Assembly: GCF_021134715.1 (NCBI RefSeq)
Contig: NC_060021.1
Span: 5,828,001 to 5,892,000, forward strand
DNA: 64,000 nt
Source: Daphnia pulex
Taxonomy: Eukaryota > Arthropoda > Branchiopoda > Diplostraca > Daphniidae
Direction of reading: 5' to 3'
Below are positions 21,356-33,281 of this stretch, one piece after another; within the stretch, counting starts at the first letter, position 1; each line of letters opens with the position of its first letter. Under the pieces are notes generated by a model. That model made no database searches. It was not told where the DNA came from and saw only the letters and a program-made list of their open reading frames with translations. The position numbers were made by a program, and so were the translations under genes.

Positions 21356-24300
21356 CAACTAGTTACAATTCTTTAAGAAAATCTCTCCCAATCAATTAGC
21401 ACAACTTTTCAAACAGTCTTCTTCCCCAACCACTTAGCGCAATTTTTTTTCCAATCACATCTCTTCAACTTTTACAATCACGTGGCACAGCAGCCACTTT
21501 ACATAACTCTTTATTCTTTTCCTCCCCAATCACTTGGCACAAATTCTTTATTCCTTCCAATAACTCGGCGAAATTTTTAAATAAAGTTTTTTTCTCAATT
21601 ACTTAGCACAAATCTCAAAAAAATATTTTTTCGCACAATTTTCCAAAACCTTTCGTCCCCGAACCCCAAACTTTTAAATAAAAATTTTACTCTCCCAGTC
21701 ACTAGACATAACTCTTTTTCACATTTCTTCTCCTAATTACGTGGCACAATTCTTAAAAAATCTTTTCAATTACTTGACACAGATTCTTGAAATATTTCTT
21801 TTCCCTCCCAATCTCGTTCCACATTAAATTAATCATTCCCTTTCCCCTAACCACTTAATCCGAGTCTTTAAACAATTTTTTGTCCATCACTTGACACTTC
21901 CCACACGTCCATCACACACAACTCTAAAAAAAATTTCTTTCTTTTTATCTCACAATCACTTTGGCACAAATCATCAAAGACTCTTATCCCCAACCTCCCT
22001 ACACAAACTTTCTTCTGAAAATTCTTGCTTTCCCAATTACTTCAACTATTTAAAAAAAATTCCTTCCACCTCATACACTTGGCACAATTGGCAAATAGTT
22101 TTTTTATCACTTAACACAACTCTTAAATTAAAATTGGTTTTCTCCCCAATCACTTTTTCTCTTCCTAGCACATAACACAGACCTTTTAGGGAATTTTTTC
22201 CCGATCACTTGACACTTAAAAAACATTTTTTTCCTACTCACTCGGCACAATTTTTGAATAAAAATAAAAGTCTTTCCCCTTAATCGCTGGGCATAATTTC
22301 ATTTAAAATTTTTTTTTCTTTCCAGACTCTTGGCACAATTAAAAAAACAACACTTACTTTAACTCCTCTAATTAAACTCTTAACCAACCAATTACACAAA
22401 TTATAAAAAATAATTTTTTCTACCAATCACTTGAGACAAGAAATTTATTTTCTCAAACATTTTTTTTCACTTGTCACAACTTTTCAACAAGGAAAACTTT
22501 TTTAACCAACCACCTGGAAAAAATAATAAAAAAAATAATTCTAAACATTTCGAACAACATTCCTCTCCGATAACTTGACACAATTCTCCAACGAACTTTA
22601 TTTCAACCATTTGGCACAATTTAAAAAAACATTATTATTATTACCAACACTTAGAACTCCCTCCCAATAAAATCGCTTTCCACAAACTTGGCACAACTCT
22701 CCAAACAATTTTTTTTCCCAACGACTTGGCACATTAAAAAAAAATGTTCGCTCTCCTAATCACTTGACATAATTTTTCATTTTGTTTTCTCCTCCCAATT
22801 AACTATACAATTCTTTACGATAATCCCTCCCAATCAAATAACCAAATATTTTTATAGAATTTTTCTTCCCCCAACCTCTTAGAAGAACTTAAAAAAATTT
22901 TTTTTCCAATCACTCATCACAGTTCTTGGTTTTTTTCAATCACCTGGCACAGAAGCCACTAGACATAACTCTTCAACTTTCCCCTCCCCAATCACTTTGC
23001 ACAAATTCTTTATCTTCTCCGATCACTTCGTACAATCTTTAATCAAAGGTTTTCCCCAATCACTTAGCACAAATCTCCAATTGAATTTTCTTCGCACAAC
23101 TTCTCAATAAACACTTTGCACTCCAAACACTTGGCGCAGTTTTTTAAAATAAACAAATGTTTTTTTAAATAAATATTTTTGTTCCCTCGGTTACTAGACA
23201 TAACACTTTCTTTCCCCTCCTAATTACTTGACACAATTCTTATGAAATCTTCCCAATCATTTTACACTAACTCTTGAAATAATCTTTTTTCCTCCTAATC
23301 TCCTTACCCATCGAATTATTCATTCCCTTTCCCCCAACCAATTAATGAATTAACCCAAGTCTTCAACTAATTTTCTAATCCATCACTTGGCACAACTCTC
23401 CAAAGAATTCTTTTCTCTCCCAATTACTTGGCACAACTCATCAAAGATTTTTCTTCCCAATCACCTGACACAAACCTTCTTTTTATAATCCTTGCTTCCC
23501 CAATCACTTTTTGTAACTATTTAAAAACATTCCTTCCACCCCTATCACTTGGCACAATTAGCAAAAAAAAATTTTATCACTTGACACAACTCTTAAAATA
23601 AAAATTGGTTTTCTCCCTAATCACCTAGCACAATTTTTTCAAAACAGTTTTCCAAGCACGTAACACAAACAAAAAAAATTGTTTTTCCAATCACTTGACA
23701 TTTAAATAATAATTTTTCTCTTACTCACTTGAAACAACATTTTTGGTAATAAATGTTTTTTCTACTAATCACTGGCTACGATTTCATCAACCAATTTTTG
23801 ACTCTTTCATGACACTTGGCAAAACATTGTTTAAATATTTTTTTTTCTCCCCAATCACTTGCTGTAACTTCTCTTAATTATCTTTTTAACCAACCACTTA
23901 CACAAATAAAAAAACTTTTCTCTACCAATCCCTTGAAACAAGAAATTTATTTTCTCAAAAACTTTTTCTAATCTCTTGTCACAACTCTTAACAAATAAAA
24001 CTGTTTTACCAACCACCTGGAACAAATACTTTCCAAAAACTTTTTTTTTCCCAATGATCTGGAACAACTCTTTAATTTTCCTCTTCTCCGATAACTTAAC
24101 TGACTAAATTCTCCAATCAACTCTCTCCTAACCATTTGGCACAACTTTTTCTAAAAAATTATAAACACTTAGCACCCCTTCCCTATAAAATTTTTTCTTC
24201 CCACAACTCTTGGCACAACTCTTCAAATAATTCTTTTTTCTTCCAACCACTTAACACATTTTTGAAAAAATTGTTTCGCTCCCCCGATAACTTGACAAAA

Positions 24301-26490
24301 CTTTTCATTTTTTTTCTCATTCCAATTCCTTATACAAATTCTTTAAGAAAATCCCTTCCAATCAATTAGCAAAACTTTTCATAGAATTTTTCTTCCCCCA
24401 AACACTTAGCACAAATTCTCAAGAAAAATGTTTTTTCTTATCACTCATCACAGCTCTTGTTTTTTCAATCACCTGGCACAGCAGCCACTCGACATAACTC
24501 TTCATTTTTCTCCTCTCCAATCACTTTGCTCAAATTCTTTATCTCTTGTCGTTGTCTTTCAATATAACTGATTGCTAAAAAAAAGTTTTTTACTCTAATC
24601 ACTTGTATATCAATTTCTTTTCCCCCTCAAATCACTTATAACAACTCTTCAAAAATTATTTTTCCTACGCGAGCATTTGAAAAAAGCTCTTTCCTTCTCT
24701 TCTCTTCTTCAACCAAGCCACCTTAAGAATTCAACTTTGTTTTATTTCTTGTTTGAGTAAGATCCTCCTCCCAATCACTTAGCATAACCTTGTCAAAAAT
24801 TTTCTTTACAATTAGTCGACAAAAACCTTTAATAAGTGACTTTTCCCAACTATAGCACCTGGCACAAAAAATTCCTCGAAAACCCCTTTCATAACCAACC
24901 CCTGGAAAGATATCCCTTTATCTTCCGAACTAGGGACTATTTCCGTGGTATTAGCTCTCTACTTCAAGCTATCCACACTAAAAAGTTCAGCTTGTTTGAC
25001 TAAAATTTCTTCTCTCAAGCACTTGACGAAAAAAAACTTTTTTTAAAATAATTTCTTTTGTATTCCCCATATCACTTGACATAACTCTCAAAATGACCTG
25101 ACACAATTTCAAAAAAATTTTTTCAACCACATGGTTAATTCTTACCAATCACTTGGCACCAACCTGCTCCTATTTATATAAAATTTCTTTCACTTGGCAC
25201 AAACCATTCTTGGTGGTAACTTTCCCCAACAGAAGCACCTGATACAATTAATCCCTCTAAATTCCTTTCATAACAAACACTGGCTACTTTATTTAAAAAA
25301 AAATTTTAAAAAATCTTTTCATTCCGTGATAAACGCTTCGCACAAATTCTTTCGAATTTATACGAGCATTCTTCTTTGGCCACCATCAGCCCCATAAAAA
25401 CCACTTATCTCCCCCTTCTCTCTTTCACGGTTTAGCAATCCTTTCTATACGACCTTCCAGTTAAATCTTTTTTCTACCAATCACTTGGCATTCTGGCACA
25501 ACTCTTCCAAAAGAGTTATTCTACAATCGCCCAGCACAACTCTTCAAATGTTTTTAAACGATTTGCATCTTTTTCAGGTTCAAGTATATCGCCTTGTTAT
25601 TAGCGACTCCAACAGCTAATAAATACATTTTGTTAGCGGTTGGAACAGCAAATAGGTTAAGTATCTAAGAATAGGTATATTATATCGCCTTGCGATTAGC
25701 GACTCCAACAGCAAATAAAATTTGACTATTAGCGGTTGGAGCCGCTAATAACAAGGCGATATAAGATGCGGGATTGGTTTGTCAGCTAATAACAGAGACA
25801 TATTTAACATCGGTTTATTCGCTAAAATAGCCAATGAAGACGACCCTTTGCTATCATATCTCTTAAAAAAAAACTTTCCTCCTAAGGGAATCTCACTTGA
25901 CACAGATTTCTATGAATCAATACTTGTTTTTTTCCCTCAATCACTTGGCACACCTGTCACCAACTCGATAAGTATGAATTTCTTTTTCTCCAACCCCGGA
26001 TACTAACCTCTCTTTGTAAATTCTTACCAATCACTTGGCACAAACTTGTTCTCGTATATTAATAAAATTTATTTTCCAATCACCTGACAAAAAACATTCA
26101 AAAATGGCCCTCCCCAACAGAAGCACCTGACGCAATAAATTCCTTATAAACTCTTCTCATAAAAAGCACCTACCACATTTCTAATAAAATCTTTTCTCTC
26201 CAAACAAACACCTGGCACAATTTTCTCGTAATCTAAATAAACATTCTTCCTTAGCCATCAGCAATAGCCCCATTAAAAAGCACTTATCTCTTTCTTCACT
26301 CTTCCATAGTTCAGCCACTCTTTACTTCTATTCTCTCATGAATCAAAACCGACTATCGACCCCCCATCCACCACTTTTTCACTTACACCCCCTAAAAAAT
26401 TAACACATAACACGCTTCTTTTTTCCTTCTCTCTTCTTCGACCAAACCAACCTAAACTCATTTTTTATTATTTTTATTCAATAACAACTA
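21356..26490. repeat. Degenerate CACTTGGCACAA repeat, block B, with higher-order units
   Basis: The same repeat family and orientation as block A continues here. A recognisable unit start (TTTTTTCAATCACCTGGCACAG followed by CGACATAACTCTTCA-like sequence) lies near 21,465, 22,930 and 24,450. This gives a higher-order period of about 1.5 kb made of many small units. From 24,545 on, the block is a near-copy of 15,490-17,590. In this copy 16,515-16,925 is replaced by a foldback and unrelated sequence (25,565-25,845). It ends at 26,490, where both blocks share TTTTTATTCAATAACAAC before diverging. No genes. Confidence 0.85.
25585..25763. mobile_element. Small foldback MITE within repeat block B
   Basis: The left end reads TATATCGCCTTGTTATTAGCG and the right end is its complement, CGCTAATAACAAGGCGATATA. 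The interior repeats the pattern: ATATCGCCTTGCGATTAGCG recurs at about 25,681 and TTAGCGGTTGGA occurs twice, so the element looks like two nested or joined units. The TATA at the ends prevents deciding the target duplication. Block A lacks it, so it entered after the duplication, or was present and lost from block A. Confidence 0.8.
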
Positions 26491-26696
26491 AATTCTTTCG
26501 TTATCAGGTAATCTTTAAATTTTTATTTCCCCTCGATAGTCATTGTAGTTTATTTTTTATTCATTTTTTTTAAACGTCCCTACCGTGTTTACAAAAAAAT
26601 ATCGCCATTTCCTGTCCCAAGGGAAGAATGGAAAGAAGAGACGAAGGAATAAACTAAGAGGGAACAAAGGGTGGCGCGGGGTTCTCTTTCCTCGGG
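26491..26696. other. Spacer after the repeat array
   Basis: AT-rich, then a G-rich purine stretch (26,620-26,690). No gene or clear signal. Confidence 0.4.
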
Positions 26697-27000
26697 CAGA
26701 GCTATAGAATACTGGTAGCGCCACTGCCATGTTAACTCTTCCTCTCAGAAATTTTCTCTGGGGCTGGAGCCAACTTTAGCAATCGATAGTGAAAATCGGA
26801 GCTAAGATATCGATCTCGACCCTTACCACTCCTCCACTTTTCCCTCCATTCCTATACCATGCCTATACCCTACTTCCCCACACACCCGCCGTGGCGCTTA
26901 TAGCTACGGGACAGGGCAGGCAAGCAGGCTTCACTCCCAGAGAAAAAAGGAATGGAAGGGCTCGCATTATAAGTGGTGCTACCAGTATTCTATAGCTCTG
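26697..27000. mobile_element. Foldback MITE, CAGAGCTATAGAATACTGG ends
   Basis: Terminal inverted repeats of about 29 bases: CAGAGCTATAGAATACTGGT on the left and its complement on the right, differing at one position (GCGCCAC versus GCACCAC). Ends of the form CAGAG...CTCTG recall hAT-type elements, but no matching 8-base duplication is visible. A 68-codon ORF inside (26,789-26,995) is unrecognised. Confidence 0.8.
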
Positions 27001-27003
27001 AGC

Positions 27004-27418
27004 AGGGGTATGGAGAGATGGTTGCCAATGACAGTGTTAAATTTCCCATAATTCAACGAGAAGCTACTTTTTTACTAGCGATTTTTTATGGAGGTTGTAG
27101 TAAAAGTGCGCCATCTAGGAGTGGTCTGGAGATTTAGTTAAGTTTTCAGTCGCTTTTTTAGCCTCTCCTGAACGTTACAATCACTGAAACTTAATAATTT
27201 CTTGAAAATTATTCACAATTAACACTAAAAAGTTCCAAAATGTGCTTAAATTTTAACAATTGCAGAAAAAATGAAAATGTGTTCATGCATTTTGAAGGGA
27301 AATAGCAAGTAGTCCACTTACACACCCGTTTGGTGGCGCGATTCCGTTACAACATTTAAGTAAAATAAGCTTATGAGAAATTTAACACGAAGAATGGAAA
27401 CCATCTCTCCATACCCCT
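27004..27418. mobile_element. Foldback MITE, GGGGTATGGAGAGATGGTT ends
   Basis: The left end AGGGGTATGGAGAGATGGTT and the right end AACCATCTCTCCATACCCCT are exact inverted repeats of about 20 bases, extended loosely inward. It begins three bases after the previous foldback ends. No ORF of note lies inside and no clear target duplication is seen. Confidence 0.8.
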
Positions 27419-28389
27419 AGAACCAGTGGCCTATGCAGATTTGACACAATTTTTGATAATTAAACAGGAATTCAGAAAAAGGTAAATGTATGAAAAAATC
27501 CCATGTTCAATTTATTTCAGTATAAACTGGAATTAAACTACAGACTGTAACCTAAAGGATCCTAAATTTTTTTAATTACATTACATTTTATTACATTTTT
27601 AACCGAAAAAAAACAAGGGAAAAAACGAGTGGGAGAGAAAACAAAAGTTAGTGTGTGACATGGCAACTGTGTAAGGGTCATGTGTGTACAATTCCTTTCT
27701 CTGGCAATGGGGTTGGAACTTCAACCCCATGAAGTTGTGTTGAAGATCCGACACACCAATTAAGTGGCGCTATGTTCCGTAGCATTTCGTTTCTTCCATT
27801 ATGAACGCGCCTTTAGACACAGTTACTACAGAATAACTCCATGAGAATACTATCGTCTTCCATTCATCTTTAAAAATAATTATGAAACAATTATCAGATT
27901 CAATTTCCAAAATATATATTTTATTGCCTTTAAACAAATACAATCTTAAAATTTATATAACGGTTAATTTAGACGGCAACATTCGAATTCTATGAATTTT
28001 TTAAGTGTTTTGTGTTAAAAGAGTTGTTTGTGAAGATATATAAGCGTTGTAAAATTAAGGATTCTGGGGCTTTTCCAGCTGAACTAAGATAAACATTTTG
28101 CCAATTATTACGTCGGCATTAATATGTAGCATGAATTGCTGTAGCTGTAACAATAGGGCGCATACTTTGTAGTGTGACTGTATGACAGCTGACATTAATG
28201 GGATTTATCCGTGGTTAAAAAATCTGGCCGTTGTGCTATGAATTAGGAGACAAATTCCAATTTGCCTTTAAAACATGCGAAATAAAGGGGAGTCATTCCA
28301 TTTGCATCGTAGTGTTCCAGATGTTTGGTGATATGAGATTGTAAAAGAAAGTTGAAGGTCTCTGGGTTTCAGGGTCATATCAGGAGAAG
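27419..28389. other. AT-rich intergenic stretch
   Basis: No coding region, RNA gene or clear repeat recognised. It contains a poly-A run (27,601-27,630) and a C run after 28,400. Confidence 0.45.
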
Positions 28390-28423
28390 GGTATGTTCCA
28401 ACCCCCTCACCCCCCCCCCCCAC

Positions 28424-28925
28424 CATTCAGTCGGAACTATACTTGATGAGAGTACCAAAGACTGTTCCATATCCATTTTTGGCTGTCAGAGTAAGGGGTG
28501 TATCGATATTAAGGTGGACAGGATCAAATATTCTGTTGGCCTTGGCCAATCGAGCGGCTGTTTGGGGGTTATTATGAATGACTACCCAGTGCAGCGGGGT
28601 ATTTCCTTGATCATCAGTTATCAGTACCGACACCTTACGTCTCACTAGTTCGTGAATTTTTTAAAATTTCCTGCTTTAGTTGCATCAATCAAAGGCGTAA
28701 CTTGCAAAAAATCACGAATATAGACGTCTTGTGCTGCTTCCAGTTTTTTCTTAAAAAGGCGTCGTAAGGTGGCCACATCAGCATGAGCAGCGGCCAAGTT
28801 CAAGCATGACTTACCCTCTTTGTTGAGGATACAGGTTTCCGCACCTGCTTCACATAGACGTCCAGTGACGGCCAAGTCATGGTTGTGAACAGATTGTTCG
28901 AAAGGTTGTTCGGTTATCCCCTACG
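28424..28925 (-). pseudogene. Ankyrin-repeat gene fragment
   Basis: On the minus strand a frame from about 28,920 reads VTGRLCEAGAETCILNKEGK and SCLNLAAAHADVATLRRLF, two ankyrin-repeat-like units. KVTPLID-type text (FLQVTPLIDATKAGNFKKF) follows to about 28,650. A frame change there leads to SVLITDDQGNTPLHWVVIHN, whose GNTPLHW is a classical ankyrin signature, and on to a TGA at 28,427-28,429. Ankyrin repeats mediate protein binding. The 5' end is cut near 28,920, directly at the paired hairpins. It resembles the neighbouring ankyrin gene at 29,170-30,324 in type, and both are on the same strand, so this may be part of a locally duplicated family. The frame change and missing start mark it as a remnant. 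Confidence 0.7.
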
Positions 28926-28993
28926 GGGATAACCTTGGCAAAAGGGGAAGTCACAGAAAGAGGAAGAGGTGGTTATCGCCTTAGGCGATAACC
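28912..28993. repeat. Twin perfect hairpins
   Basis: GGTTATCCCC-TAC-GGGGATAACC (28,912-28,934) and GGTTATCGCC-TTA-GGCGATAACC (28,971-28,993) are two perfect 10-base-pair stems with 3-base loops. Both are followed by CTTGGC-like sequence (TTGGCAAAA / TTGGCCAAA). They differ in sequence but keep pairing, as if by compensating changes. They mark the 5' break of the ankyrin fragment. Confidence 0.8.
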
Positions 28994-29169
28994 TTGGCCA
29001 AACAAAAATTTTGTAGTACAATATGAAAAAAAAGCCAAACCATAGATTCAGTCGAAATAGTGTAGAAACAGCTTTCTGAATCATGGTTTTAATAAATTTA
29101 TTGTGTGTTCAAGACGTAGTAAAAATAATCAACACTTGAATATTTGTATCAAAATATTCAAGGGTTTCA

Positions 29170-30324
29170 CTAATCTTCGAAATCCGTGTCGCTTTTCAGT
29201 TCGAGACGTTGTTTCTTATTTTTGGGTGCTGCAACTTCTTCAATCAAAGACACGGCATACTGTACAAAAGTAAGATGACTTTAATTAGAAATAAAACTAG
29301 TTTTTTTAATTAGATCACAAAAACAAACCTCTGAGATTGGCCAACGAAAACCAAAACGTATTCTGCCAGAACATTTCCAAGCTACTTTTTGAGTGACTGG
29401 GTCCGTAAATTGATATGTATAGTGGATAGGTAACAATTTCTTCGTCAAGAATGCCATCAATTATTAAACGACGAATAAAGGACTTTATATCGCGTTGTTT
29501 CCATTCTATCAGATTAGAAAAATAAAAATAAAATGGTAAATTTTTGTTATAAAATTTACCGTTTCGGAAAGATTTCTCCTTTTTTGCCGTCGAGAAAAGT
29601 TTTACCAATTTTGTAAATGTAAAAGATTCGTTTGGGTTGTTTTCGATTAGAGCACGGATACACTCAACTTCTTTGGAAACAATTTAGTCACATGAATAAA
29701 CTAATATGACTCACACAGTTAATTAATGGTATGCATACATTGCTGTAGAAATCATCGAAGTTTTCGGAAATTATTTCGCTTAGAAGTAAAGTTGCCTTTT
29801 GCCGTAAATGTTCTTCTATTTCAGTGTTGCGGATGGATGCCCAAAGGTATACTGCTCTTGATCCTACAGGAAAACCACCAATTTGTATCTGCAATCATAT
29901 AAAAAATAAAAAATTCAACAAATATTTTAAAAAAAAATATGTGTAGACAAACGTATTAAAAAAGTACTAACCTTGGCCGCGCTACGGATAGAGTTGTTAG
30001 TATTAAACAGTGCGCTAAGCAGACGTAAGAAATGCTGCTGCTGATTCCGCTCGTATTGTGCCATGATAAGATTTCTTACCGAGAAACGGTAAGAAGTTCC
30101 AATGTGAACAGCGTGGTGAAGCACGGTGTTACCTTTGCAATCTTGAACGTTGATATCCCAAGGGAGGCTTTAAAATTTCTTTCCTTGACGGCTGTGATGA
30201 GCGGCGTTTCTCCGTCCAAATTTGGTGCGTTAACGACGTCTCGAGGGTAATTTTGAAGCGGTTCATATTCCCCATACCCTCGAGCGGCTGCATGAAGGAC
30301 ATTGTCGCCGCTGAGTGGGTTCAT
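29170..30324 (-). pseudogene. Ankyrin-repeat protein with C-terminal winged-helix-like domain, 5' truncated
   Basis: Five minus-strand exons fit: 30,324-29,972, 29,888-29,717, 29,667-29,560, 29,505-29,325 and 29,278-29,170, with introns of about 45-85 bases. The first begins after an ATTTTCAG acceptor, so upstream exons are missing; a Gypsy element lies there. Ankyrin text: GDNVLHAAARG, LDGETPLITAVKE and, after a one-base shift near 30,155, CKGNTVLHHAVHIG. The later exons carry SFTFTKLVKLF and RDIKSFIRRLIIDGILDEEI, then FWFSLANLRG, a pattern like the winged-helix RQC region of RecQ helicases. That resemblance is inference. The stop is TAG at 29,172-29,170 and AATAAA lies near 29,100 on the minus strand. 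The missing 5' end and the frame shift suggest a damaged copy, although the rest is well kept. Confidence 0.6.
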
Positions 30325-30393
30325 CTGAAAATATAGCGTAGTTTAAAACGATCGTCAGCTCTTCTCCTCTATAAAATAAATGATCATGCGTAA

Positions 30394-31665
30394 TCAAAAT
30401 CGTTCCGGGGTCGTAAGGGGTGGTTCTGTGGGTGTCCTGTTTCGGCTTATTATACGGTACTCTCGGCAAGCTGGTTTTGTCCCAGGGATGCTTCTTGAAG
30501 CTTTATAGCAAAATTGGTGACATTCTCTTGGTTGGTGTTGTATACATAACCGAGTGAAGGAAATAAAGGCATAGAGGACAATTGACAAAAGAAAAATTAC
30601 TGATACGGTAAGGAATAACCTTTTTAATGTAAATGTCCAACTACTTAAGTTCCAAAATTGAAATTCTGAACGAGTGTTTAGACACAGGACAAGGACATGC
30701 GAGGAAAGGGAGTCTGCATTTTCTTCGTGTATTATTCGCGTGATCAATTCATTCAGTACATTTAACTGTTCGAATTCGACCTTGATCTCGAATTCTTTAT
30801 GCTGCCTGAAAATGTACTTTTACTTGTTATTGAATTACGTAAATTTGGAAGTTAACTTCAATGTTGTCAAATGATACGTTGGATATAGCTGGCCTCACTC
30901 GCGTTTTTCGATATTCCAGCTATATGATAGTCCATTTAAATTTGTGATGCCACCCTTCCAAAAACATTCTTGAAAAGGATGGAGTGATCTCTTCCTATGG
31001 TATAGTTGTTGTCCGCAGGTTCGTAGCCGCATTTAGTTTGCTTTGCTGACACGGTTATAATAAGGGTTGCGAATTTTTGCACGATCAGATGTTTTCCATT
31101 TGGTTTGATTCGGTGACATTCTGGCAGATTTTTTGCCATTGCCGCAAGGAGTCCATTTGATTCTGCAAGCATGAGGGGTTTAAATAGTCGCAACTGTAGG
31201 TTGCCACAATATGCAGCTTTTCCAGTTGGTTGTCTCTTGATACTGCTTTATCTTCAATGAATTTGTGGTGCTGGGCACGTTCTCAAATTTTAAACAAGTT
31301 TCCATTGCGGGATTGTATCAAGCATTTATCTACATTCTTTTGTTGATACAGTTTGAATATTTAAAGCTGTATTGGTATCAAATCCACCGAAAAAGAATCC
31401 AGTGACTTTTTTTCTTTTAACCAAGCCATGCAAAGGTTTCCCGACCAAGTCGAAAGATAAGGCTCTTCTGTAATGAAAAATTCGTACTTGGTGGGTACTG
31501 CTGTTTCAATACTGGCATTGCAATACGAAGGCTGCTGTATGTCCATCAATCCCACTATTTCTGCTTAGCTGCAATTACAGACCGTCATTTTGAGAGCCGA
31601 TCCCACTTGGAGGGATCCCATTAAGAATAAAACGAAAAAGCTCCACCTGAAAAATATGTTGGCTA
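30394..31665 (-). pseudogene. Env-like gene of a Gypsy (errantivirus-like) element, broken
   Basis: Arthropod Gypsy elements sometimes carry a third ORF for a membrane glycoprotein. On the minus strand, after a TTTTTCAG acceptor at about 31,660, a hydrophobic signal-like segment is followed by Cys-containing blocks (31,361-31,555 and 30,936-31,193). The final block (30,394-30,747) has one strong transmembrane segment, about residues 40-62 of that ORF, then a short Cys/Arg-rich tail. Stops lie between the blocks (for example just after the signal, and around 31,360 and 30,935). The order, the position after integrase and the single C-terminal membrane anchor support the call. It cannot be functional as it stands. 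Confidence 0.65.
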
Positions 31666-31760
31666 TTTAAACTAGGTGTTTCTATCGGTTTGCTACTGTG
31701 ATTTTATATTTATTTTCTTGACAAGTCATAATCTCGTTGTTTTAAAGGGAGTGTTATTGT

Positions 31761-33000
31761 TCATCGCAATTGCCTCTGTGACTGTTGAAGTGGTCTTTCC
31801 TCACTTTTGCTTCTACGTTCTTTTGGAATTAAATTATCAGCTATTTGGCTTTGAATTTCCTGTTCAAGATGTCCTTGCTCTTCAACTGCTGCCTCATTGC
31901 TGACAACTGGTTCAACATGGTCACCCGGTTCTATGCCAGCAACTGGTGAATTCTCAATAAATGATTTATTACTGTCAATAGGGTGGTTCACAATTAAACC
32001 AATCGGTTGATCTTGATTGGGATCGTCCTTGGGAGCTGGAAATAATTTAATTCGATAAGCAGGAGTGACGTATGTTTTTCCGGTACTAATATTTGCTAAC
32101 TTGAAATTGAGGTTGCCTTTTTGTTCAATTATGCGATATGGCCCTTCCCACCGCATATTGAATTTTCCATGCTTTTAGCAAAACTGTATCTCCAATTATT
32201 AATTGACTTCTTGCGCTTTCTTATCATAAAACTTTTTCTGATTTTCCTGTGCGATCTCTAAATTTTTTTTTGCAAACTGCTTAGCTTCGTGCCAAATTTT
32301 AGCGAAAATATTGTTCGGATCTGAAAGGATAAGTAAACGAGGCGCTGGTAAAACTTCGTTAGGTTCCCTAGCCTCAAATCCTTTTAAAAGTTAAAATGGG
32401 TTATAACCTGTACTTGAGTGAACTGACGTGTTGTAAGCAAAAGTAGCAAATTTCAAATAACTATCCCAAGTATTTGGCTGATTCGTGACGTAACTGGCTA
32501 TCATGCCTGCTAGTGTTCTATTAAATCTTTTAATCGCAACATGGAATATACGTGGTAGTTCTGAGCCTTTCTATTCCAAATTGTCTGTAAAGATAGTCTA
32601 TGGTTCGTGATAGAAAATTACTGCCTTGATCAGTCAAAACCCTTTCTGGTACGCCATTTTCTACAACAATCGAATCGATAAATGTTTGAATTACGGTTTC
32701 GGCAGTTTGATCTGGCATGGGTGCTGCGATTATATATTTTTTCATGTAATCTCCCTTTACCAAGAAGTAGATTTTTCCTTTTAAAGAGGTGGGTAAGGGA
32801 CCTACAATATCCATGTTCATTGTTTGCCACCCATGTTCTGGAGGGGGAATTGGTTGTAAGGGTGCCCTGCGTGATCCTGCTTCCTTCTGTTTGGCACAAA
32901 TCACGCACCTCTTGACAAGATCTTTAATATCTTTTGTCATCTTGGCCATATAAATATTCTTGTTATTCATGCGATTGTTTTTCTTGTCCCTAAATGTCCT
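31761..33000 (-). pseudogene. Gypsy integrase (errantivirus-like element)
   Basis: On the minus strand from about 32,970 the zinc-binding end (CVICAKQKEAGS) is followed by the catalytic core: MNMDIVGPLP (first Asp) and RVLTDQGSNF (second Asp). The frame breaks near 32,530, and the Glu-containing part and helical end continue in other frames to about 32,250. The C-terminal domain (MRWEGPYRIIEQKG, 32,156) continues into a long acidic, Gln-rich tail ending at 31,761. Integrase joins the element's cDNA to the chromosome. Stops and shifts between 32,160 and 32,530 make it inactive. Confidence 0.85.
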
Positions 33001-33281
33001 GCATAAGGGCTGTCATGAAAGCGTTTAAGAATGTTTCCCTCATTGTTTTTGGGACCAAAATTCTACCATCAGGCGTTCCAAAAAGTCCTGAATTAATTAT
33101 GATGAATGTCGGATCGTCTTCGTCGTCCGAATCATCTTCAACTTGGCGGATGGAAGTAACGTTTGGTAGGGGTGATGAGCTTGAATTCCCTTGGTTAGAC
33201 GGCGTATACTACTTTTGCCGTTATACGTCTTCAGAAGCCTTTGGATGCAGTGAATGCCTGTCTTTGGCCAATTCTTCGTTG

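Noticed and set aside
28352..28648. 98-codon plus-strand ORF
   Set aside because: It is the antisense shadow of the ankyrin fragment, whose GNTPLHW motif is on the minus strand.
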